This document shows, piece by piece, positions 24,060 through 38,469 of a stretch of 64,000 bases of DNA. The notes below the pieces were generated by a model. It did not search any database. It saw only the letters and a program-made list of their open reading frames with translations, and was not told where the DNA came from. Location of the stretch: the NCBI GenBank assembly GCA_036345935.2, contig JADWOT020001475.1:58982-122981 (forward strand), read 5' to 3'. Position numbers and translations under genes: made by a program. The stretch comes from Taenia hydatigena (taxonomy: Eukaryota; Platyhelminthes; Cestoda; Cyclophyllidea; Taeniidae). Position 1 is the stretch's first letter, and the number at the start of each line of letters is the position of its first letter.

Positions 24060-26240
24060 AGTTTTTTTGCCAGGAGCTCTAGTTAAAGATTTATTAGGAA
24101 TTACACTTTCTTCTGTTAAGGGATGAAAAGGTGTTTGCCAATAATGGTTTTTAACGCACCGCGCATTCTCGAAGAGGATATTTTAGTATGCTTGACCGAG
24201 ACCCATATTATTTTTGCCATCAGATGGGAAATGCTGTTCACTAATCCATAACGTGTGTAGGCGAAATCAAAATCATAAAATGTTTCAACGAACAACACAA
24301 CGCTTGTGATTATTGGAGATGTCTTTGATCCGCTCAGCAGCTCTAAACTCCTTGCATCTACCCTGCAACGGGATGGGAGCGCATTCCGGACTCTTGACTA
24401 AGCGTTTATAATACTTGTATTCATCAAGCAATCGAGGATATGATAAATTCAAAATAATGCGCATAATCTTGTGGACGAATTACCTAAGATAGCTAAACAA
24501 TTGACATGTCAGCAGATATCGTTGCCTCCAATGAAGAGCGAGGCTACTCATTAAATCCAAACATAGTTTCCATTTGTTTGGAATAATATTCAGTACTGAG
24601 CCAATGCGACACATTTCGAGTGGTTTGCACTTTGTGACCCTCATTATGAGTCAAATGCTTTTCGGTGCTAGAAAAATCTGCACTTGGTAGCGTCATGCTG
24701 AAGTTTTGTCTGTCGAATATGATTTCTTGTCATCTGTCTGCAATACTTTTTAAGAAGCCAGAACTATAACCATGTTTTAAGCTCCTGTATGGCAAATAAG
24801 TTACATAGAAATGGTTGTTGTGAAACTTGTTTAAAATTCGACCGGAATTTGAGGACTTAGTCATGCTGTATTTTAATTATCGCGTGAGCATTTGCATTTT
24901 TGCTTAATGTAATTTTGCCATGCGTGTTATAGCCGACATAGTTATTTCGGTAAAGTTATTTTAATAAATACCTTTAGTTCATTCAAGCAAAAAACTGCGT
25001 TGAAAACGTCGAGTAACTGTTACTAAATTAGGTAACATAAAAAAAACACAAATGCATCATAAACACGTGCCATATGCCTCCATAAGGAAAAGAATCAAGG
25101 TAGCTCACACATAAGGACAGATCAGAAGTAGCCGTAGCTCTTTCCTCTCTTCGTCTTCATAACAGAGGATCATTTGCAGATATATCCTTGTTAAGGCGTT
25201 ATACACCTGATGGAAAAAGGCAGTTACGTTTCTACCTCATTAATTGTGCATAAATAAGAATCAGGGTCCCGGTCGCCATAAAGCGGTGCATGTCTCAGGA
25301 CTGTGAGAGCATACTATCCAGTATCGAGCATCTGTGTTTTCCTTGCAATATGAAGGCTGCTTTATTCCTCTGAGTTATCCAGAGGACAATCAGACCAATG
25401 ATGGTGTTTCTTCGATGCGTAACAACATTGTGGTATCGGAGACTCTACTGCACTTTTTCGGTGTTGACGGAAATGCTAACAAATCGTTCCAAACTTGCAT
25501 CGGTCAAAGTCGCTCCTAGCAAAATAGGCTCGAGCCTTACCATATGGAATAAATTTTACCCTTATTTCTTGGTTAATCTAGAGATTTAGGGCTTTTTTCT
25601 TCTAAGTAGCACACGGTCAAAGTCAAACTATTTTCCTTGACCACTTCGTATCGATTCGTTGTGCCATTGTCTTCTGCGCTCTTTCCTATTTCCTGTCAAC
25701 AAGTTTGGCGTGAGGCCTGCTTCCACGGGTATGCAGTATGGCACAACCTGCCCTACGTAAAGCTCTGCATCTCAAACCTCATTTACATAATCTTGGTGCA
25801 GGAAGGCGACACCAATAGAATACAGGTTATTGCAGCAGATACTCGTACAGCACCAAAATTCCTTTGTTGTTCTAATGCATTAGTAATACCAAGCTTTAAT
25901 AACTTTCTCAGTACTTTTAAGTGGGCAAGAGAAGCCCAATAACGTCGAAGAATCTACAAGGTGCTTAGGAAACGAATTGCTTGGCGCAACTCGCAAAAAT
26001 AAAATCGAGTCATTCTCTACTTCTTTTAGCCTATTCTGCTTCGCGTTGCCTTAATGTGTTCTATTCTGTTCTATTCTCCTTTATTTCTCTTCGCCTCCCC
26101 TTCTTTCCTAAGCACATGGACAAATTATCACCAGGTGACTATGGAACCTCTGCTACCATTGCATCCTCCCAGGCACTTACCCCCTCCTACAATGCATCTT
26201 AACACTAGCAAGCTGCCAAGTCTCAACTATGAATAATACC
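24060..26240. other. No gene recognised
   Basis: AT-rich. The frame of about 100 codons at 25637-25942 has no recognisable motif or convincing splice sites. A pyrimidine-rich tract lies at 26040-26110. Confidence 0.4.
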
Positions 26241-26249
26241 AAATTTGAA

Positions 26250-26690
26250 GAGATCAATAAAGAGCATGTCCTAATGCTTTTGCCACCTCGGCTTTCTTTG
26301 CAAACATAGACACCTCACACATTTGCTACATCTGCATTGTCCGAAGTGAAAGTGAGAACTGTTGCTATCTCATACAGAAGAGAAAGGGTTGCTAACTTAC
26401 AAATTCTGATCAATTTTGGATTAATATGGGTCAAAAGAACGGAACTTTATACCCTTGCTGCCTCTGATTTCTTTGCAAAAACATTACCTTTGCGCCTCGG
26501 CTATACCTGAGTTGCAGAACTATAAAATGTGAACCGTCACAAGCAATTACAAAATGAAATAGGGCATTGAGATTTAATTCTGGTTATTTTTAAATCGAAT
26601 GGGAGAGGGAAGCTATTATAGAATGAAATATGCACCTGACTTTCAATTCGGATCAATTCTGGTCGCATGTCAAATGATCTCGTCTAATGT
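26250..26690. repeat. Dispersed degenerate repeat, cluster 2
   Basis: Two or three diverged units. TTTCTTTGCAAA occurs near 26297 and 26471, about 174 bp apart, and TTCTGATCAATTTTGG-like blocks occur near 26406, 26580 and 26645. Related blocks lie at 20.6-21.45 kb. The units carry no shared open frame. Confidence 0.45.
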
Positions 26691-29600
26691 CAGTCAGTTT
26701 AAATACTAATGGTCGCGGTTCGAAAGCAATTACGAGCGACCACTCTATGAATCAAAGAAAATGGTTAGTTTCATTGCTCTGGATATTGGCAGAATCATTC
26801 CTTGTTGCCAACCTTTGGCAAGAAATTACCACCATTGTGGTACCTACAAAATCAAACAACTTTTAGACTTTCCAGAATTTACACGGAATCGCAGTGGCAT
26901 TAAATGAAGAAATGGCGCACAGAATTGTAGAGATCATGCCAGTGATCCGAAATGTAGTTCGCTAACAATCGCTAGTTAATTATTTGTTACTAATTATTAT
27001 CATCAGACTTTTGTGAATCAAAGGCGGTACGGGTATTTGTAGCCTACGAACTTGCGTCAAAACAGGTGACGACAGCTTTGATATGTGTAGTCTTTATTTC
27101 CTAATTGTCTGTCACAATCGCAACTAAAGCCAAATACAATTCACTTTGCTGCAAAGATGGGAACGCTCCTGTTATAAGCATTTAAAGAAGGGGAGTTATA
27201 CGATCCCTTGTTTAAAAGGCAATTTTAAATCATGTGGTCTGCAATTTGTGGTTTATATGGTCAAAAAACCACTACTAGTTAAATATTTAAATAATTAGAT
27301 CTCGTCGAAGGTCATCGTTAAATTCCAGCTTTCCCAGAAAAGATTATCACTGATTTTACATTCTATAGGCATAATGCAATCAGAAAAATGTTCTACTATT
27401 CGTCACGACCTTGCTAAGTCATTGTTTCGGTGTACATCAGTTCAAACCCTGTTAATGCAATTATTCGCTTGAATATCAACGTAGCAGAATTTAAATTTTG
27501 CATTTGAATCGTCGGCATTAGTGGCTTCAAATTTTCTTGGTTATGGTAAAGCGTCTCCACGTTGAGTACGTTTAACAGCCAGCTAAACTATTAACTCACC
27601 AAGGATCCTTCCTCTTCTCTATGTCCTTCTTTACCACGAGAGGAGTCAGATACTTACTCAGTGAGAAGGAAATCTTATTACAATCTTTAAAGACCATTCA
27701 GAATCTTGGATTGTAAGAGGATCACACGTCCTTTCCGCACATTCCTGTAGTGCCCTACTTGCGAGCCTTAACTCCTAGCACCAGTTCATGGATGCCTACA
27801 TGCGCAATAGACTGTGAGCATGTATCTAGAAATTGGGGTAAAGGAAGCTATGTCGTTCATTTTCGAGACAAGTGCTTTCGCAGTCTGGAGTACGCGCCAG
27901 CTAATATTTGATTGAGAATGGACAACACATAGTTCTGGTGATTGTCTTTCTAGGGCATACATGCCAGGCAGCCCTGCACGGCTACACATCATTATTTGTT
28001 GCAAGGCCAGAATGCAGCTTTCTGCTACGTCTTATAGCTATTTGTTCTCTCCCAGTTCGGGGGGTTGATAGGCTACAACTTCTTCCAGAACCACGACACC
28101 TCTCATATGTCGCAACGCAATATTTCCATAAAGGCTTGTAAATATAGTATTTAGGTTACCTTTTGTTCAGTAGAAAATTTTCTTACAGAATGCGTGTAAG
28201 ACATCCCTATCGGTCTAATCCCATGTGCATGACTTTCAAGATGCACTTCATCACCAGCGCTTAAGCAGCCTGCAGAAAAGTTTCCCAGCGTCACTTGCCT
28301 TGGTTCATTTGGTATTCTACTCATTATTCCTGGCATTTTATTAAGTGGGAAATATTTGCGATGAAGACGATCGGTTGAAACGCGGAAGAAACGGATCACC
28401 TTTTAGCTAGTATGTAATTTTTGAACCACTGTTCCTACTAATTGAACTTTGTAGTAATTTGCTTCGCAAAAAAGAAGTGCCAATTGAGTATAAAAATTGA
28501 AGCTGATAAAGGCCATCCAGAGGTGTCAAACAAGTACAGCGGTTGCGAAAATTTATAGTATGTACTACTGCTCACCCTAAATGATAAATGTCGTTAAAAT
28601 CTTTTGCAGTAGGGATTGAAGCACATTTATGCCTTGCATTTTAAATGGTCACTACCTTAAAAACGCTGTTGATGGTGACACAGCTAACCACGGATGCCAG
28701 CGCAGTGTCAAAACTTGCGTTATTAAAGTACGCAGCACCGTTCATTGTGTATGAGTTCACATGAAATCTCTTGCGCCGTTTTAGAACACTAACCAGAAAT
28801 TTTCTCTAGGGCTACTGTAATCCTGTCTCGCGAAAGCAAAGTAGTTTCCAATTCAGAGGTCACTTATCTCTACGTACCTTTGTCGCATAAAACAGCTAAT
28901 GATTTTTCTATTGCGGTCAAAAGAACCGGTGGGAAATGTTTTGCAGACTTATTATTAACAAAGCTTTTCAAGCTTTATTAGTGCCGTATCGCGGAAAGGT
29001 GATTCGATTAGCGTGGAACTCTTTTCCCAATTTTCTGGACTTGTGGACTGTGATGACCTGACTGCATGCATAACGCATGCAAAGGAAAATGCCAACATAT
29101 TGATGTTCCAAATCTACATCATTTTGTGCAAAAAGCAACTCACTAATCAGCATGGACAACAGAGCGAATACGAATTTATGCTGCCACTCTAACAATGACA
29201 TTTGAATCATCCGTACCATACACTCTGACTGGCTCAGTGCCAATGATCCTGCGCTGAAATAATCACTCTTCTTCCCTTCCCAATGAATTCAACACCTAAT
29301 GGTTTATGGAGGACAATGCATTGTAGTGACGGTATCAAGACCTAACAACTACTTACCAAAAATAAAAATGCAGAGAGGTGTATGCGTAAAAGATTCTTAA
29401 CGAAAGGCTAGGTTGTAGGCTTATATGCATTATGGTTTTCAGTCAGAGACCTTATAACCCACTTTTTGGGATCTGTAGAGCATTGCGACTTCTTTGTTTC
29501 TAAACGCCCCAATTCAGACTTTGCACACCTATTATGATCAATTGAAACAATAATAAGTCTATTTACAGCAACACAATAGAAGGCATCGCCCTCAGCTTAA

Positions 29601-32600
29601 TAAGCTAGCAAGAGGATATTATTTTTAAGCCAAAGAAGTTTTACGAAAAAACTAAGGGAGACAAACTGCCATCTTTTTCGAGAATTCATCCACCTTTTTT
29701 ATTGACTTTCTAAGTCATTCTTGTCAGTGTTGATTAAGGCAATGAATAGATAGGTGAATACCGTGGGTAGCGATTTCTTGCCAAGGTCGGCGACGAGGGG
29801 GTGCAAATAGCCTGCTACGCATTTATGCGAGATGGCGGGTTGAAGAGAAGAAGTGAGCAGGTTTGAATGAGCTAGTGTCCGCAAGTAAACAAGGACTTCA
29901 CCTTCCTGGGTCCATCAAAACAATGCAAATTATGTAGTATAAGTTGGTTTGTTGAAAAAATCCATCTGCTTATAAGAAAATGAGGACCTGGGAGAATAGT
30001 GGCGATGCGTCCGCGTCAAGTGTACACATGAACTTTTCTTAGGAGCAAAGTCTATTGCTTTGCCAAGACAGAAACGATCAAGTGTTATAATTAGGGAGTC
30101 CTTTAACGCCCGACCGAGTTTCTGAGTCATCGATGAATGACGAATCCCCGTGGCATATTCTGTGACAATGCAGCTAGAAACCTCTTATCGTCGCTGCAAC
30201 AATAGAGGGTCTCGCCCAATAGAACCTCACGAGAGCGGTACCATAGAGTGCCGACCTACAGCATTTTGGGATAACAAAGTGACAATGGCGACATGAGCGC
30301 CGCAGAAAGTACTAACATCCCCTAACGCGGTAACGCAGGCTACGTACGCTTAGCTGTTAAAAGTGCCAAGAACAGTCCATCAGGGTGCATTAATTCAACT
30401 GTCCATATTCATTCCCCATCTGTGGCCATGGAGGTGAAGTTCGCAGAGATGAAGTGGAACCTCAGCCAAGCGAAAGCAAGCTCTGCAGAGTTGAAAGCAA
30501 GGACAACTAGGCCGCTGGCACAGATTGTCGCTCCTTGGGTACCCAGATGTGGTTGACTTTACCAATCTTTAATCTCTCTGCTCATTGTGCAAAGCGCTCA
30601 CTCATCCTAAGTTCATCCCTCCACCTTTTTATTATGCCGTTGATTTACGGATTTGAGCAGCAGCCCAGCTGTCTAATTTTTGTCTGTGCAGAAATCATAG
30701 ACGTTTGACCCATCTATTTGGCTGATGGCGTGGTTTAAAATCTCCCTAGTTAAGGTTTTATGCGTGGTTGACTCATTTGCGGTCAAGACTCACGCGCACA
30801 TGCATGCAGTTTTCAGCGATTAAAATTTGGTTAAAAATTGGAGTTGTTGATCTTTTTGAGGCTCGTAGAGGAAAAAACATCCTAAAACTGAGTAACTGAT
30901 ACAATCTCAGTCGGGCCCCATCTGATTGTCTGGTCATTTCTAACAACTTATGTTTTTGTATCGTTCGTATAACGGTTAGGCTGGTCGAGTCGCCAAAAAC
31001 ATTGAATGTAATCAAAAATTAGCATGTTTTGCGGCGATGTCAGTTAAGGCATTATAAGAAGTGGTGGAGTAAATTTTTTAAGAAACAAATGTGTAAGGAG
31101 TCCATCACGACTTCCTTTATTAATCGTTTAAACTGAGAGAGCAACAAATGCAAGGATGGTTTGAGACTAGGCTTCCCTATGATGCGTTTTGAAGGCGTTA
31201 AATCGGTCTTCTTTTCGGTGCGATGCAGTTGATACTAAGCAATCAGAGAGCAAACCCCTTACAATGTTGTAAGCAAGTATGAAATCGTTAAGGTGTTATC
31301 GTAGGCTTCCTACAACCTACATCATTGTGTTAATAGTACGAGGAATCATTGCTTCTGATTGTCAACTAAGTAGCAACAGTAGAGCATAATTTTGGACGAA
31401 GTGCCACCGCGGATACATGTGGCTGTACATACGAGGAGACAACAAATGAACGAATTTTTTACTGACATTAAAGAAGCAACGCGGTGATGTTGGTAGTAAA
31501 GAGGTGAGTCGGAGCTGTTCTGCTTGTTCTTTGCAAGTGGAGCGGAAATCCACCACCTGCTGCTCCGTCAAGAAGGGCTGCAGTCTTCTTGATGTGACCT
31601 AAAGAATTTACATGTCAAGTTGCCAAGAAACTGCTTTTAAATGTAATGCACGATCAATCATACAATGCTGCTTATCTATTTATTGGTAGTGCTTGGTAGC
31701 GGTGGCCCTTTGCTTTTAGTGGACATGGGAACTCGTGAAGGAGAATGGTTGTCTTGAGGCATGGCGAGAACATGAGATGTTGTATTTTCTTTGGTAAAGT
31801 GCATTGGAGAGTCCTCCACCTCCTAAGTATTAACAGCATCTTTTTTACTCAAGGTGGAAGACAGGCGTTTCCCACTTCCAATCACAGAGTGAGGTGAAAC
31901 AGTCGAATAAGACTGAAGATTTTTAGTATGTGTAGCATAAGTTGCACAAACTTTCCTTTAGATCAGTTTTGCGAAAATCGATCTGTTCAAATAAGTTTCA
32001 GTGCCATCGCTTGCCAGTTCCTTAACTTTATGAGGTTTTTACAGAGCTTGCGGATGCAAGCGCGCGAAGTTAAAATGGGACACTGTGATAAGGGAGGGGA
32101 TCGACAAGGACATACGTACCGCTAGTTTTTGTAGAAGAGGTGTAAGACACGTGAGTATGTTGCAATATTTTTTGTATAAGCGTACGCAAACATGCTTCAT
32201 GTGTAGCTGAACAGCCACGAGTAGGAATTGCTAATCAGATTTGCCATCACATGTTAGAGAATGGAGACCGGGTGTAGAATAAAAACGAATCTATTTGGAA
32301 GTCAAATCGGTAGCACCTTCCTATAATTTAAATATGGAATGCGCAAGTTCGTTAGCTATTTTTATTCCAAGGATATAACCTAACAGAAGCTTGCTTTTCA
32401 GTTTACCCAATGAGAGAAAATAATATAGAACTTCTTGCGACTTTCCTAGATCTTAAAATATGAATGAACTACAACTCACCTTTGATTTTTTACGTGTAAT
32501 AATGATGAGACATCTTCTGCCACCAAACCAAATCTCCACTGAACGGAGAGGGTATTCTAGAGGTCCAAGGCATGAATCGCATACGGTAATTACCGCAATG

Positions 32601-35600
32601 GACAAGAGCTCAGTACCAGAAAGTTTACAGCCTATTATTTTGTAGAATTGCACTCAATTTGATAACAAGCTGAAAGTTTCGAACGATGCCTACATAAACA
32701 CCCATTATTTTCACGAAAGCTTAGAGTAAGCTTTGAGCACTGATGCCTACCTGAGAAGTGTTGATGCATTGTCAGTCAACAACAATTATTTTCATGCTGT
32801 AAAGCTTTTGAACCTTTGGTTTGAATTAACGTCTCTTTACTTGACGCGCAAGAAAGCTAAAGCTATACCAAGGAGACAGTAATAAGTCCAAGATCATGGC
32901 CATTTAGCGTAACACCAATGGCTGAAAGCAGTGATCACTAGGAAGACCAGTCCTTCATTTAATGAACGCTAGTGTGTGGATAGCTGCCTGATTGAACCCA
33001 CAACACTGCAACCCACTTCTTGATTTCTCTGGGGATGATTTTTACAGGATTCATTCTCAACCTAACAAACAATTGCTACATGCTGTTAACAAGTCATTCT
33101 CTGCTCCTAGTACGCTCTGATATGGCTTTGAAACCTAATGGCGTCCTACGCACTTAGATTCGTCGCTCCTAAGGTTGGGACTGGATTTACTACAAAAGAT
33201 AAAACACACCATTTGGTGCCTCTGCAAAACTAGTAAGAGTAAGATATCATTCAAAGTTGCAAATACTTAGTTAGAAATGTGCAAACTGTGATAGGGCAGC
33301 ATCTCACATTGCTTTAAATAAGGTAGTTTTACTTGTTTTAAATTGTGCAAGTAGCAGACCGACTACGATGGTAGCAGTCTTCTACTTAAGGAAATGGAGA
33401 GGGAAATTATGAAAATTAATGTCAACTGCATGCAAATAAAGGTTGAGCTACACACAATAGGGAAGTCCCTGTCTAACCAAGATTCTTAGGATGAAACAAA
33501 AAAGCTATAGATTAATTTGCTTAACGGAAATAGTCATGGTTTGCACGCATGCACAGACACAGGGAAGCATTTTATGTGGATGGTGCAACACAGTGGTGCG
33601 CGGTGTTTGAGAATACGTTTACATCTAGAAGGTATCTGCCTCCCACTTCTTATCAAACTACATATCATTCCGCAGCACATGCGCATCTGTTGCACAGACC
33701 CTCTTCCCATTTCTTCATTGTCGCATTATCCCGACTAGACAGACAATATACTGGATGATTTTCGAGGTAAACACATTTATTAAGCAGCATTTATGCTTGC
33801 CGTAAATAAACTAAGTAATGAAATGCGATCTGAAGCATAAACTTTAATGAAATTGTGGAACATAGACATAGCTGCTTGGCTATTACGGTATTGAAATTAT
33901 CCGTAACAGTTTCATGCGAGGTGACGATTCAAAACAGATTGCCAATTGACTGAGATCTAATAATGATTTTAGTTCTTACCTATTACTGCACGTTGCAAGA
34001 ATTAGTGAATTATGTCGTGAATAGAAGCCGGTACATTCTGTGAGTGATTTTAGAGCTTAATTAGTCAAAAAATCTTTATGTATTTTTCCATCTGCACGCA
34101 TGTTTACACGCGGTCTTAAGCACAATTCATTTTAAGTCAATTTGTGTCATTCGCTTTTGATCTAAGCTCTTAGTGCTCCATTGCAATTATTTTCAATGGC
34201 CTTGTATGCAAATCATTATCTAGGTACAGAACAGCAAGAAAGAAAATCGTTAATTCAGGTGATGCTATTACAGAATAAAGGAGTACTAAGTGTAGCTAAA
34301 TCAGCATGGCCCAGCTGCGAGATGAGATCCCTGATGTATTGAAAATTTAACCTTTTCGGTGTAAAATGATTTTAGCTATCACAAATTTTGTGTCTGCTAC
34401 TATCGATTTACATCTACTGCAGCATTTCAACTAATGTAAACTACAGCCGAGAAGGGATGGCAGTTCTTCTTTACAACCATCCAAATTGGTTTGCTCGTTC
34501 GTCTGCGAAGGTTTTACCTGTACTTTCCGAAAAGCTTGAAAACAAGTTTTACAAATGTGTAGGATAACAGTCTACTTTCAGCGTGACCGCTTGCTGCAAC
34601 ATCGGTAAAGGCTCAGTGCACTGGGAAGTAGCATTTCAAATATTGCCGATTTTCGGATAATGAAAGGGTCGAAGACTACATCCAATTTAGGCATGGTCTC
34701 AATGTATGACTTGCTCGCACAAATCCAAAGGGGTAAATGTTGTAAACCCTGTTATTAGGAAAAAAGAATTACACCCTTAGGAAAAATGTTCAAGAGGCCG
34801 TGGATATAACCAGCACGCACTGCAGCCAGAAAGAAAATCAAAGCCTTTGCGCTTATAGCCGCACTTAGAGGATTCCTCATTGCATTGACACGCAGTGGGT
34901 GCCATGAAGCCCAATCTCTGCACACTTGCAAACGAGAGAGCATTTGACACTAATAGGCTGATTTCATTTAACGAAATTCCTACCCGAAAATAAACGAATT
35001 GGGTTTAGTGGTTCGGTACAACTCAATGCTAGTCCATACTCTGCTGTCTGTACATCGGCAAGGGTAGTCACTATTCACAAAAATGCTTGCTTGATTTCTC
35101 ACCAGCTATAACGTTTAGGCTTGGTCAGTCACTTACGATTTTGTAGACTATGCATCCTTAGAGATCAGCGGGTACGATTATATGATTAATGGAGTATTAC
35201 AGACACCCACGCAAGGGCTCAAAGTTGCAACTCCAGCATTCTGCCCTTGTAATTTTTGTTGGCTTTGTATTCCTTTCGTGCAAGCCGAAAGGTTTGATGA
35301 TTGGTAAGAAATTGCATGCCTAAGGCTTCAACAGACTTACGAGGAAGTGCGACTGGCAGTGTAAAAACAGGCAGAATATGAAAAGGCATTTAGAAATACA
35401 CAAGTAAATAAAGAAGGAAAAAGCACTTCTTGGACGCAGAAGCATTCATAACTCAATGTTTATTAATAAAGAAAGGAAGAGATTGGTAAAATAAAGGGGC
35501 ACATTTAAGTATAGTAAGGTTTCTCTGCTCAGCAGCAGAGGTTGCACAGTTTAAATTGGTCAATGGCATAGAGAGAGGCAGATGATAAAGAAGTGCAGAG

Positions 35601-38400
35601 ATTTTTATTTATTCGTGGTCAAATGTCCCTTGTTAGCTGCCTGAGTTAAGTAATTACTCCTCGTCCCTCGGCTACCGAGGTAATGAATGGCAGTCAGAAT
35701 AGAAGTGCATCTTGCCAGACCTATACTAGGCATTGAATAAAATCTTGCGAAATCTACACGAGATCCTCTCCTCTTCAACTCTCCTTCCGGGTGCAAGTCC
35801 TTTTAGATTTCATTCCGGCTTCCTCTTCTTCTTTTTGATCTAAATATTATTTGCGTTAAGGAAAAATGTAAGCATCTTACAGCAAATGCGGAAAAGTAAC
35901 TTACCAAAGCCTTTAGATGGGAATAGCGACAAGAAGGCTAGTAAGAAAAAACAGGAAAACAAGCAAGAGCATTCAAATCGACCACTGACTGGAGTAAGTG
36001 AACTCAAATCGCTGTATGTGTTGACTGATACACAACTCGAAAATCAGTTGATTTTGGCTTGCGGCGGATTACACATGCAAACTAAGAAAGTACTTTACCG
36101 CACTTAATTACAAATGGTGGAACAAAGAACGAGAGACAACGTTTATAATTGGGTCGTGTTTCATGTTTTGCGCTTCATTAAAATGACTTCGGTAATGTGG
36201 AGACAGTAACATTGGCGCTTTTGCAAAGTCTTCATTGATTACTGGCAAATTCTCTTGAAGTATGATGAGAGCAAGTGCATCATTTCGCATAAGGTAATTA
36301 AAAAACAGCGGCATCTTGCGGTGATAATAAAATAAACCTTCCAGTACCAAAAACCGACATTTTGCTCGTGATGCATGCCAAAATACTTTATTGGAAGACC
36401 TCGTGCACTATTCTTAGGTTTGGTTGAAGGTTAAAGGTCACTTAAGTAGAAAATGCAGTAAAATGCCAAGATGTGCGAGTTTCGAGACCCACTGGCAACT
36501 GACAGCAAAGGTTGGCCGGTTTCATCTTTTCTATGAGCTTAAAGCCCGTGTTGCGAGAGCATTTAATTCCCTTTCTGTATCTAGTTATATGTGTTTGTAT
36601 ATATAAGTAAGAGGTTTGTCTAAATGGCACACAAACCTAGTAACACAAATGGGGCAGTTAAGGGGTAGAACTTGAAATGACCGTCAAATGTGATGCCTTT
36701 ATTACTGATTGCGTCCGGCACACAAAGCTGCAGTAAAAAGTCAGAAGCAAAAACCGTTCTTTTTAAGCAGGTAAGACCAAGCACTGCCAGCACACAGGAC
36801 TAGCTTTGCGTGGTGTACAATGGTTTATCATACTCCTAATTAATTCAATGCCCTAATAACGCATGCCGTTAGAGCTACTTGATTAGCTTCAACGCAATCA
36901 ACACTTCTCTGCAGCAGCTTTACTAATTAAAGATTAGCCATGCAGTTGTGCCCATCAGAGTGCGCTTGTGACAGTTCTTTACAGAAGCTCAATGTTGCAG
37001 TCAACGCTTGGACAGTTGACAGAGAATGGCGGGAGTCGGTGATAATATCGAAATTTGGCACAAAATCGATTTAAATTTAAAAGGTCTGTGTAAAATAAAA
37101 TTTATGCATGAATGAAGAAAATAATAACAATTTTAAGGTTCTGCCATGTAGAGGTGCACAAGGTCCTTCATGGGTCATGAAAAGCACCAGGAGGTCAAGA
37201 AGACAGGCAACTATTGCATTCAACACTGGAGCCATACGCCACATGGAATGAGTTAGACTTTCCAATGCAGGGTGGCAACTACATATCTATGTCCACTTAA
37301 ATTGCGTTTGTGGTGGTAGACATAGCAGTCTCGGATATTAAGGCAGATGTAGATGGCACATCTATTTTACCATATCCACGAAGGGCAAAATATTAAACCC
37401 CAATTTTTCGTTGTGGGGAATCATATCTGCTATCTACTATGCATGTGGAGCTGGAGAGGTTCGGATATGGCATATTTTTTGCTTGTGTCTATAAATTTTG
37501 TCAGTAGGATACCCACATCGCTGCAAACCATTTTGGAATGAACTTTCTTATAGCCATTTAAGTGTGCGCTTATCAAATAGCCCAATTAGAAGAAATTTTT
37601 GGTGTAGTGGAGCCATGATCGATTTTGTCAGATAATTCTATCACGATCCACTCCATTCCCAAGTTGAGGTCAAAGATGGCGTCACGAGCAAATTTTCTAA
37701 TTCAAGAGAAATCGGCCGATTGATCATTTCTATTTGAATATTTCTCATTATCGTGAGCACTTTAACTTTGCCCCGCAACGTAGTCCTAACACGACTAATG
37801 ACTTGTGCTAACGAATATTGACTCGAATAGTGACCAGATGGTTTTTGCTACATAGGGCTAATATTAAACATTTTGAGAGAATTATGAAAGCAGCCAGAAT
37901 AGGGCCAACAATCAGCGGCTACTTAACGCTGTTAATTTCAAATCCGAGCCCTGCTGCGGTCCCTCTTGGAGGTTATAATGCACCCCCCTAACAGATTATA
38001 GACCCTGAAACGCCGTCGATTTATGGAGTGAATTCCTTTACGACTGCTACTGCTCCTACTAGTAGCGGCCATGGATAATACCTTCCTGCACCATGCTCCA
38101 TTGGCGATATCAACCAATGCGTTCAGTGATCGCCTAAGGGAAATGTCCGACCAAAATAAGCACGAAGCATTAATTAGTCACTAATGTCGCAAATGCCTTT
38201 TAAGGTCATGCATGGAGGCAGTAGTTGTGATGAAAATGCAGTCATCTGTTCCAATGTTGCAGAACCCCAAAACATATGCACAGATTTATCCTTTTCAACA
38301 GCAAATTAAAAATACTTGCTGACAGCTGTCTGCTGTCCCATATAAATCTATCTAGCTAAGTTCTCATCGCCGTGCGCAGCAATTTGGTCCGTGGTGGGGC
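26691..38400. other. No gene recognised
   Basis: Nearly 12 kb, AT-rich. Open frames of 60-90 codons on both strands were scanned by eye for family motifs without success. A 73-codon frame at 35886-36107 begins with a Lys-rich stretch, and a 69-codon frame lies at 33549-33758. Neither has enough support to be called. Confidence 0.4.
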
Positions 38401-38469
38401 AGATTCCTGCTGCAAATATAAGCGACAATGCTAACTAATCCTTCAGCAAAGAAACCGTGAGAATTAACT

